A DNA stretch of 64,000 nucleotides from Chthoniobacterales bacterium (GTDB lineage Bacteria; Verrucomicrobiota; Verrucomicrobiia; Chthoniobacterales; JACTMZ01): NCBI GenBank assembly GCA_014879535.1, contig JACSRX010000042.1, positions 39,034 through 103,033 of the forward strand, in the 5' to 3' direction. Shown here piece by piece: positions 59,086 to 64,000 of the stretch (its first letter is position 1; the number at the start of each line of letters is the position of its first letter). Below the pieces are notes generated by a model that saw nothing but the letters and a program-made list of their open reading frames with translations, was not told the origin of the DNA and did no database searches. The position numbers were made by a program, and so were the translations under genes.

Positions 59086-59753
59086 GATCTGTCTTCCGCC
59101 GAACCTGCGCCCCCATGCAGGACCATGGCGGCGGCGAGGATGGGCTGCACCCAACCGGGGGCGCCGGAGAGGTCGGCGGGGGCGGTGATGCGGCGTTGCT
59201 TCATTTCCAGCCAGAGCACGGGCCGCGGTGTGCAGCCCTCGGCGGGATCGGCCTCCGTGGAATTGTCGTAAACGCGCAGATGATGGAGGAGCGGGAGCAG
59301 GCGGATGAGGTTTTCGCGGCTGGTGTTCCAGCGTTCGCGGATTTTCGTCGCCGGGATGTCGTGGCCGCCTTGGGAGACCCGCCGGGCCACCCGGGCAAGG
59401 TGCATTTCCGGACCGGACAGCCCGCAGAACCAGATGTTGACCCGGAGGCCGGCGCGGGCCGCCCTTGCCAGCAATTCCGCGATGGTGCGTCCGCCGAGCG
59501 TGGTTTCGAAACGGTAGTCGCGCCGCTCCGCGATCGCCTGCTCCAAGAGCGCCCGTCCGAGCTGCCATGCCTGCCCGTTGGCCAGCGCGTGGGAGGCGTG
59601 GGAGATGTCCGGATGCAATGCGCGGATTTCAACTGCCACAGTGTCAGGGTTGAAGTAACCGCCGTGGGCGTTTTCTGTGAATCCGCCGGCGATGCTGCTC
59701 TTGCCTGCGCCATTGACCCCGGCCAGCACCGTGATCGTGGCTGTCCTGCTCAA
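59082..59753 (-). CDS. Zeta-toxin family kinase
   Basis: 223 residues from a TTG at 59753 that overlaps the antitoxin stop (TTGA). Walker A GVNGAGKSS is at residues 12-20; the conserved YFNPDTVA and the FETTLGGRTIAELLARA segment follow, as in zeta/PezT toxins, which phosphorylate UDP-N-acetylglucosamine and stop wall synthesis. The lid Arg residues are in RVARRVSQGGHDIPATKIRER. It is normally paired with an epsilon antitoxin; here the partner looks PhD/YefM-like. Confidence 0.82.
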   Translation of the reverse strand: MSRTATITVLAGVNGAGKSSIAGGFTENAHGGYFNPDTVAVEIRALHPDISHASHALANGQAWQLGRALLEQAIAERRDYRFETTLGGRTIAELLARAARAGLRVNIWFCGLSGPEMHLARVARRVSQGGHDIPATKIRERWNTSRENLIRLLPLLHHLRVYDNSTEADPAEGCTPRPVLWLEMKQRRITAPADLSGAPGWVQPILAAAMVLHGGAGSAEDRS

Positions 59754-60118
59754 GGTTTGGTCTCCTTCTTTTTCTGCGCTGCCAAGACAGCCGCCGCCCC
59801 AAGCTCCTCCGGCGTGGCTTGGAACAACTTGTCCGCCGCCGCCCGTTGTTCGGAACCCTGCATGCTGTCGAGCAGGCCCTGGTATTTCTGCTTCAGACAT
59901 TCCAACCATTCCGGATCCTGGCCGGTGAGGGCTTCGTATTCCTCGATGGAAATCAACACCGCCCGCGGCTTGTCGTGCCGCGTGATGGCGATGGCCCGCC
60001 GCGCGGCCACCTGCTCGATCACGTCCGCCGTGGAGTTCTTCAACTCGGTGGCCGTGACCATCGGCAATTCGCGCACCCGGGCGCTGGGTTTGGCATCGGA
60101 TCGGTAGTTTGTGCTCAT
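59750..60118 (-). CDS. PhD/YefM-type antitoxin
   Basis: 122 residues from ATG 60118; ATG 60127 would add three. The N-terminal PhD/YefM DNA-binding fold is seen in VTATELKNSTADVIEQVAARRAIAITRHDKPRAVLISIEEYEAL. The C-terminal half (about 65-122, GLLDSMQGSEQRAAADKLFQ) should bind and neutralise the zeta toxin. It is longer than usual antitoxins of this class. The gene leads the operon and is preceded by direct repeats and an inverted repeat, as expected for autoregulation. Confidence 0.85.
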   Translation of the reverse strand: MSTNYRSDAKPSARVRELPMVTATELKNSTADVIEQVAARRAIAITRHDKPRAVLISIEEYEALTGQDPEWLECLKQKYQGLLDSMQGSEQRAAADKLFQATPEELGAAAVLAAQKKKETKP

Positions 60119-60129
60119 ACCGTCCATTT

Positions 60130-60152
60130 TGACTATTTTTGCTATTTTGTCA
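60130..60152 (-). promoter_or_regulatory. Candidate antitoxin operator
   Basis: TGAC and GTCA enclose two TATTTT direct repeats separated by TGC, immediately upstream of the antitoxin ATG. Such short palindromes with repeats are typical targets of PhD/YefM autorepression. On the minus strand a TTGACA lies at the upstream edge and could be the -35 box, although a good -10 is not visible. Confidence 0.45.
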
Positions 60153-60271
60153 ACGACCCCAAGCTCAGCGACTGCGGAGCGCGGCGCGCTGGCTGCACGG
60201 TGGCGGAAAGGCGGAGGCTGGAAGCAGCCAGCGTGACGCGCGGAGCAGTTCGCTGCAGCGCATGGTTAGGC
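60148..60271 (-). repeat. attC-like recombination site 1
   Basis: On the minus strand it opens with GCCTAAC (a perfect RYYYAAC, 60265-60271) right after the HNH stop and closes with GTTGACA near 60148. Arms at 60163-60196 and 60224-60259 pair (CAGCGAACTGC versus CAGCGACTGC, and CGCTGGCTGC twice) with one extra unpaired A, the mark of attC sites. The loop (60197-60223) would be the variable terminal structure. Its end overlaps the antitoxin operator. Confidence 0.65.
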
Positions 60272-60278
60272 GTTTCGA

Positions 60279-60920
60279 TCATTGGAGAAAGCGTTCAAGA
60301 CCATCCCATGTTGAGCGGACTGGCTCGCGGGTGCGTGGGTCGCGAACGCCAACCTCCTCGACTGTCTTGTTCCAGCGCCCGTAGTTGCAGGGCGCGCATG
60401 TGATGATGACGTTCTCCAAGTCGTTGGTGCCGCCTCGGGCGTGCGGCAAAAGGTGGTCGTATTGCAGCCACATGGCTTGGAAGGCGGCGTGCTGTTCGGG
60501 GTTCTTGGTGCCCCACGGCAACGCCTCGGGATAGACCTTCTTGATGGCTTGGCGGACTTCGGCGCGGATAACGGGGATGCCGCAAAACCTGCAATGGAAA
60601 CCGTCGCGCTGATGCAAAAGCTGCTTCTCGGCGGTGTTCGGCATCCGCACCTTGATGCGTTGGTCGTCCGGGAGGCTTGGTGGCGCACCGGCCACGGGCC
60701 GAAAGTGAATATAAGGGCTGGCGGTGCCCCACAGAGACTCGGTCCACTCCCGAATCACGGGCATATCGGCGATGCGAATTAGCGACGCGGCTAAGTCGTG
60801 ATGCCCGGCGAGATGAGCTGATACGGCTGCGTCGAGATAACGTGCCGCATCGGCGATTTCGGGGATTGGCTCTCGCAAACAGAGCCGGTCAACTGGAAGG
60901 TTAGCTTCGCTTGTATTCAT
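60279..60920 (-). CDS. HNH endonuclease family protein (gene cassette)
   Basis: 213 residues. The C-terminal HNH domain begins at two-Cys CRFCGIPVIRAEV, continues to LQYDHLLPHARGGTNDLENV (the H of HNH) and closes with CAPCNYGRWNKTVEE. The N-terminal 90 residues are helical and unrecognised. It could be a restriction-like or homing-type nuclease. It lies between two attC-like sites in the same orientation, which is how an integron cassette is built, with the stop 8 bp from site 1. Confidence 0.85.
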   Translation of the reverse strand: MNTSEANLPVDRLCLREPIPEIADAARYLDAAVSAHLAGHHDLAASLIRIADMPVIREWTESLWGTASPYIHFRPVAGAPPSLPDDQRIKVRMPNTAEKQLLHQRDGFHCRFCGIPVIRAEVRQAIKKVYPEALPWGTKNPEQHAAFQAMWLQYDHLLPHARGGTNDLENVIITCAPCNYGRWNKTVEEVGVRDPRTREPVRSTWDGLERFLQ

Positions 60921-60941
60921 TTACAGGGGACGCGGAGAAAC

Positions 60942-61022
60942 GCCCAACGTTACAGATGAGCCACGGCTATGGCTGGCGCGGCTCCTGCGCAGCAGGAGGC
61001 GTGACAGACATGGCCGTTGGCT
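60942..61022 (-). repeat. attC-like recombination site 2
   Basis: Closes, on the minus strand, with GTTGGGC (perfect GTTRRRY; 60942-60948) 21 bases before the HNH gene. The stem arms at 60960-60988 and 60992-61021 match over 28 positions (GCCACGGCTATGGCTG versus GCCAACGGCCATGTCTG, then CTCCTGC in both) with one extra unpaired A. The tip is CTCCTGC-GCA-GCAGGAG. Confidence 0.65.
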
Positions 61023-61050
61023 CTGGCGACTGGTTCGGCCTTCTTTTCAT

Positions 61051-61269
61051 TCAGAACGGGACGGGCACCGACGGATGCAATCTCTCCTTTAAGCACGCCG
61101 CATGTGTCCAAAGGCCCTGCGCCGAGTCGTCATCGTAGAGAATCGACAACTCGAACCCTTCTTCTTCACCAAGGCTGCGACCGCAAAAGCAGCACTGGCA
61201 CTTGGACAACGGCACGCGAGTTTGCCGACTGGCTCTTTCGCTTTCGTCTCTGGGAAGCTGCTGAGTCAT
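61051..61269 (-). CDS. 72-residue Cys-rich protein (gene cassette)
   Basis: Reads MTQQLPRDESERASRQ then a zinc-ribbon-like cluster CQCCFCGRSLGEEEGFEL and a second half with HAACLKERLHP. Five cysteines and a His in 45 residues suggest a treble-clef or zinc-ribbon fold. No family recognised. The gene begins 17 bases after a GTTCGGC core on this strand and ends 29 bases before attC-like site 2, so it fits a cassette. Confidence 0.6.
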   Translation of the reverse strand: MTQQLPRDESERASRQTRVPLSKCQCCFCGRSLGEEEGFELSILYDDDSAQGLWTHAACLKERLHPSVPVPF

Positions 61270-61285
61270 CGCGATGCGAAATTTT

Positions 61286-61339
61286 GCCGAACGTCAAGGA
61301 TCAGGCACAGCCGTAAGGCTGTTGCCTGCATCCGCTTCC
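61286..61339 (-). repeat. Left half of attC-like site 3, interrupted by the insertion sequence
   Basis: GCCGAAC at 61286-61292 (GTTCGGC on the minus strand) is followed by a strong hairpin, CAGGCACAGCC (61302-61312), GTAA, GGCTGTTGCCTG (61317-61328), with one unpaired base, as in attC. The matching core GTTAGTC is at 62655-62661 beyond the insertion sequence. Joining the two halves gives a roughly 70-bp site with simple sites at both ends. Confidence 0.5.
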
Positions 61340-61350
61340 ATGAGAAGGCA
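61340..61350. repeat. IS inverted repeat, left
   Basis: ATGAGAAGGCA, exact reverse complement of 62636-62646; marks the transposase 3' side of the element. Confidence 0.6.
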
Positions 61351-61545
61351 GTCAAGGTGTAAGTGAAATTCATTTCAGAGCGCCTCTCCATTTGCGGCTG
61401 AGGGATCGCGCTTCCATCCGGACTCGGTGTGTTTGGTCCATGTTTTGATCCGTGTCTTACCGCAAGGAGAGGAACGTTGCCATCTTGTTATCGAAGTCCA
61501 GGGGCTTCCGGCGCTGCATCGCAATCGTTCCAGATCGTGGGTCCT

Positions 61546-62594
61546 TCATGCCAAGGCGGGAAAAGGTTCATAGGGTTGCTGGTGCTTCCAGAGCGTGAGC
61601 ATCAGCACGGCCAGTTTGCGGGCGGTGGCGACTACGGCACGCTTCTTGGCCTTGGCAGTGCCATCCTTGGCCAAGCGCAACCCCGCTTCGCGCAAGGCGC
61701 AATCCGCCCCGAAGGGCCCCAGGATGTATTGCGCCGCACTGACCAGCAATCGCCGCAGGTAGGCCCGCATTTGGTGATGCGCAGCTCCTTGTCGGTGTCT
61801 CCGCTCTGGTCCCGACGGGGACACAGACCCACAAAGGCTCCGACATCCCGCACCTTCCGGAAGCGACCGGGATCTTCCACCTTGAGCACGAAGTAGAGCG
61901 CGGTGATGGGGCCGACCCCGGCCACCTGCTGCAAACAGGCCGTCTGCGGATAACGGTGCCGCGCCAGCTTGGCCAGGGACACATCGAGCTCTTTGATGCG
62001 TCCGGTCAACTCCTCCAAGGCCCCCACCACCGGGGCGATCACGTCACGGCAGGATGCCGGGACCTCCTCGACCACCGTCTTGTGAAACCGCGCACTGGAG
62101 GGGTTGCTGATGCTGTAGCCCAAGCTCTTGAGGGTGAAGCGCACCGAGTTGATCAACGCCACCCGGTTGCGCACCAGCGTGTCCCGCAGCTTGATGCTGA
62201 CCATGTCCTGCTGTGCCTGCTCGCTGCCATGGACCACCGGATGGAGCAACTTCACGTCCATCCTCCCGATCCGCGCCAGCATCTCGGCGTCCCTCTGGTC
62301 GCTCTTGCGTTCGTTCTGGTAGATCGCACGCACTTTGCGCGGGTTGGCCACCACCACCTTCATCCCCAAATCCTGCAGATACCGGCTCACCCACGGGCTG
62401 TGCGTGCCGGCTTCCATCACCACCGTCGCGGCTGGCCACCTTCCGGCCAACTCTGCCAGCGCCTCCCGCCGGTTGGCCACGCTCTCTTCCCTGACCACCT
62501 CCCCGTCACCATCCAGCACGCAATACGCATGCTTCCGGTCCCCCAAATCCATTCCTATCGTTGTCGGTTGTTCCTTCGTTGTTGTCGTCTTCAT
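61546..62594 (-). pseudogene. IS110-family transposase, frameshifted near 61762
   Basis: The frame from ATG 62594 gives an N-terminal DEDD domain (IGMDLGDRKHAYCVLDGDGE, VVMEAGTHSPWVSRYL, NERKSDQRDAEMLARIG) and the transposase_20 region (LQQVAGVGPITALYFVLKVEDPGRF, GLCPRRDQSGDTDKELRITKCG). It then falls into junk until 61632. The frame ending at 61546 holds the expected continuation (YLRRLLVSAAQYILGPFGADC ... KKRAVVATARKLAVLML). A loss of 1 or 4 bases between the GGG at 61764 and the TAC at 61759 explains it. The element is probably dead unless frameshifting is programmed. Confidence 0.82.
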
Positions 62595-62610
62595 AAGGCT
62601 TCAAGGTTAC

Positions 62611-62628
62611 CACCGCTTCATAGCGGTG
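62611..62628. repeat. Hairpin inside the insertion sequence end
   Basis: CACCGCT-TCAT-AGCGGTG, a perfect 7-bp stem just upstream of the transposase start. It could be part of the element's recombination end or cover its ribosome-binding region. Confidence 0.4.
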
Positions 62629-62635
62629 CCCTTGC

Positions 62636-62646
62636 TGCCTTCTCAT
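62636..62646. repeat. IS inverted repeat, right
   Basis: TGCCTTCTCAT, exact reverse complement of 61340-61350; lies on the transposase 5' side, about 9 bases from the core GTTAGTC. Confidence 0.6.
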
Positions 62647-62671
62647 CTAATCTTGTTAGTCTTTTTTATTT

Positions 62672-63019
62672 ATGAGTGCAAAAATCAACTATTGGAAAGA
62701 GTGCATTGAACAGGCTGCTGAAGAGTGCGGCTTGATGATGACCGATGAACAGCTTTCGACCATATCCGAAGCTGCAATGTCGGGACATGAATACTATGGG
62801 ATGGCGTTCTACTCGCCCCCTCCAAGCGACAGATATTCCGACATCGAACGCGAATGGAAAGAGAAACTGAAAGCCAAGGAAGACGAACTTAAGCGATACC
62901 AAGCCAATGCAGAGAGAGCCGTAAAGCAAGCCCTGCATCAATATTCTGACGCTAATGTGTCGATTGGAGAATACGGCGAAGTGACACGTTGGGACGGGAG
63001 GGCTACGCGCATTCAATGA
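62672..63019 (+). CDS. 115-residue coiled-coil protein (gene cassette, opposite orientation)
   Basis: Starts MSAKINYWKECIEQAAEECG, 10 bases after a GTTAGTC core. The N-terminal part is helical with EECGLMMTDEQLSTISEAA; residues 58-88 are highly charged (DIEREWKEKLKAKEDELKRY) and form a coiled coil; the end is polar. It is preferred over the minus-strand frame in the same place because of its charge and helix pattern. It is oriented against its cassette neighbours. No family recognised. Confidence 0.65.
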   Translation: MSAKINYWKECIEQAAEECGLMMTDEQLSTISEAAMSGHEYYGMAFYSPPPSDRYSDIEREWKEKLKAKEDELKRYQANAERAVKQALHQYSDANVSIGEYGEVTRWDGRATRIQ

Positions 63020-63023
63020 TTAA

Positions 63024-63119
63024 GACTAACGTTTGAAGTGTGGCACGGCGGAGGTGAAGCGTCCAGAGCGAAGCGAACTAGCGGCGTTGTCCGCCGTTGC
63101 CACCACTGACTTGTTCGAC
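63024..63119. repeat. attC-like recombination site 4
   Basis: Bounded by GACTAAC (63024-63030) and GTTCGAC (63113-63119). Arms GTGTGGCACGGCGG (63038-63051) and CCGCCGTTGCCACCAC (63091-63106) pair along almost their whole length with single unpaired bases. On the minus strand it ends in the typical CGTTAG core and directly follows the stop of the 63.1-63.8 kb gene; on the plus strand it would serve the 115-residue gene. Confidence 0.6.
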
Positions 63120-63126
63120 ATCTTCA

Positions 63127-63756
63127 TTATTCGGTGCTCCAGATGAACCAATTCCCGGCTCCGACTCTGGAATACTTCATGCCTGTGCGCTTCGAAAGTG
63201 CACTGAGGGCAGCCTCTGAGGGAACAAGTGCGACACCTCGCCATCCGTGCCTGATCTTCTGGATTCGCGCATGAGGAACCCCATCAATTCGGAACCCAAG
63301 GTAGACGCCATTCGGAGCGCTGAAATGATTGGTGCCATACCAATTAAAGCCCTGTAAAGGCGTCAACTTCTTATCCTCCCAGAGTAGGGAAAGATCGGTA
63401 CTTTGTAAGTCACCTTGAATTGCGGTCAGAGCCCTTTCGTTCGCCTGTGAGTGGAGAACTATCGCGTCTCGCCATGCGCGCTCCTCGATTGCGTGCGCAT
63501 TCCGGAGGACAAGAAACAGCGCTAGAGACCCAAGACCAAGAGCTAGTCCAATCGGCCACTGACGCATAAAGAACAAAATCACAGCCGTGAAAGCAGCACA
63601 AATGATCCCCGGGAAAATCCCCAAAATGGCGGGATGAAACCCGATCATTGTATCACCTTGGTTCCTGATCACGCTGGATGCCAGAAGTGCCCATGCACTA
63701 AGAATCGCGAAGCAAAGAGCCGCAACGACCCAGCTTGTGCGACTCTTGGATTTCAT
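63127..63756 (-). CDS. Membrane protein with unknown soluble domain (gene cassette)
   Basis: 209 residues from ATG 63756, one base after a GTTCGAC core; a TTG at 63777 is the alternative. Three hydrophobic segments (WVVAALCFAILSAWALLAS; FHPAILGIFPGIICAAFTAVILFF; WPIGLALGLGSLALFLVLR) precede a soluble domain of about 110 residues (DLSLLWEDKKLTPLQGFNWYG, PNGVYLGFRIDGVPHARIQ). No family recognised. The stop is 8 bases from attC-like site 4. Confidence 0.65.
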   Translation of the reverse strand: MKSKSRTSWVVAALCFAILSAWALLASSVIRNQGDTMIGFHPAILGIFPGIICAAFTAVILFFMRQWPIGLALGLGSLALFLVLRNAHAIEERAWRDAIVLHSQANERALTAIQGDLQSTDLSLLWEDKKLTPLQGFNWYGTNHFSAPNGVYLGFRIDGVPHARIQKIRHGWRGVALVPSEAALSALSKRTGMKYSRVGAGNWFIWSTE

Positions 63757-63890
63757 TGTCGAACGTATATTGGTCAACCGTGTTGAATATTGGAATTGAT
63801 CACACCGTTGATCAATGCAATAAGAGCAACTCGCGGCAGACCGGTCTGAGCCTTCGGTCGGTCTGGGGTGGGTGGGTTGCTGCGAGGCTC
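63757..63890. other. Structured non-coding stretch with two hairpins
   Basis: ATTGATCA and TGATCAAT (63795-63816, loop CACCGT) form an 8-bp hairpin. Farther on, GCAAC ... CAGACCG recurs inverted around 63826-63880 with an internal loop. GTCGAAC (63758-63764) is identical to an end of attC-like site 4. It may be a fifth attC, the integron attI, or a promoter with operators; the sequence does not decide. Confidence 0.4.
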
Positions 63891-64000
63891 ATGGTCGAGG
63901 ATGAGTGCTTATGGACCTCTGTTGCAACAAATGGAAGGTTTTTATCAGCAGGCGGACTTTTCAACAAAGAGGATTCCGTTGCGGCGGCGGAGGTGGTGGC
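63891..64000 (+). other. Possible 5' end of a gene running off the window
   Basis: An ATG at 63891 opens 36 codons (MVEDECLWTSVATNGRFLSA ...) to the window end. The minus strand is also open here, from the edge down to a stop near 63820. Neither is recognised, and too little is visible to choose. Confidence 0.2.

Larger units (their letters stand above)
61340..62646 (-). mobile_element. IS110-family (IS1111-like) insertion sequence
   Basis: About 1.3 kb. ATGAGAAGGCA at 61340-61350 and TGCCTTCTCAT at 62636-62646 are exact inverted copies, with similarity continuing inward (CAAGG), as in the IS1111 subgroup that has subterminal inverted repeats. The element has a single DEDD transposase gene on the minus strand. 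The true ends may lie a few bases outside the repeats. It sits inside an attC-like site, the known target of the IS1111-attC subgroup. Confidence 0.7.

Noticed and set aside
60178..60271. Simple intrinsic terminator downstream of the HNH gene
   Set aside because: The long arms with an unpaired base, the perfect GCCTAAC end and the lack of a U-run fit an attC site better.
62666..63016. 116-codon minus-strand frame in the cassette region
   Set aside because: Phe/Cys/Arg-rich with no helix or domain pattern; the plus-strand 115-residue frame in the same place looks like a real soluble protein.

Overview
The window is high-GC bacterial DNA and most resembles a Verrucomicrobiota chromosome. This is inferred from three things: an Alternative Complex III (act) operon joined to haem-copper oxidase genes, very large secreted modular proteins, and many small secreted or membrane proteins without obvious relatives. 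No rRNA gene is present to settle the taxonomy, and only one tRNA gene (tRNA-Arg, anticodon CCG, 8175-8248) was found.

Layout. 1-8.1 kb: two tandem paralogous secreted DNA/RNA non-specific endonucleases on the minus strand (the first cut by the window edge, the second a 1995-residue modular protein), with an Old Yellow Enzyme gene between them. 8.2-15 kb: tRNA-Arg, a Rieske oxygenase, an NCS2 purine permease, a DEDD-type exonuclease overlapping a TPR-like protein, a lipoprotein, an NlpC/P60 hydrolase and a DUF1015 protein. 15.2-23 kb: a minus-strand block of small exported or membrane proteins, mostly unrecognised. It contains a signal peptidase-like protein that lacks the catalytic lysine, a PDZ protein, a PhyH-type dioxygenase and one frameshifted gene. 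23.4-26.1 kb: argF, argD and a DUF192 gene.

26.2-44.3 kb: one long plus-strand transcription unit, almost all junctions overlapping or within a few bases: actABCDEF, a linker gene, ccoS, ccoN, ccoO, a monohaem ccoP-like gene, cytochrome c oxidase subunits II and I, haem A and haem O synthases, a 38-residue membrane peptide, subunit III, SCO, a small membrane protein and a DUF420 protein. Together these encode a quinol:cytochrome c oxidoreductase, a cbb3-type oxidase, an aa3-type oxidase and the haem/copper assembly factors they need.

44.3-58.2 kb: housekeeping genes, mostly minus strand: a WaaP-like kinase, a PfkB kinase, a large lipoprotein, cysH (plus strand), pdxA, a SurA-like foldase, mfd, a class IV aminotransferase, an NtrC-type regulator, uppS and purA. 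Many are translationally coupled by 4-base overlaps.

58.3-64 kb: an accessory region. A PhD/YefM-type antitoxin, a zeta-type toxin and a membrane protein are overlapped head to tail. Beyond them lies what looks like an integron gene-cassette array: small orphan genes (an HNH nuclease, a 72-residue Cys-rich protein, a 115-residue coiled-coil protein, a membrane protein) separated by four attC-like inverted repeats with GTTRRRY-type ends and single unpaired bases in the stems. One of these sites is split by an IS110/IS1111-type insertion sequence whose transposase is frameshifted. No integron integrase is in the window; the cassette orientation suggests it would lie past 64 kb. This array and the 18-kb respiratory operon are the two most interesting parts of the window.
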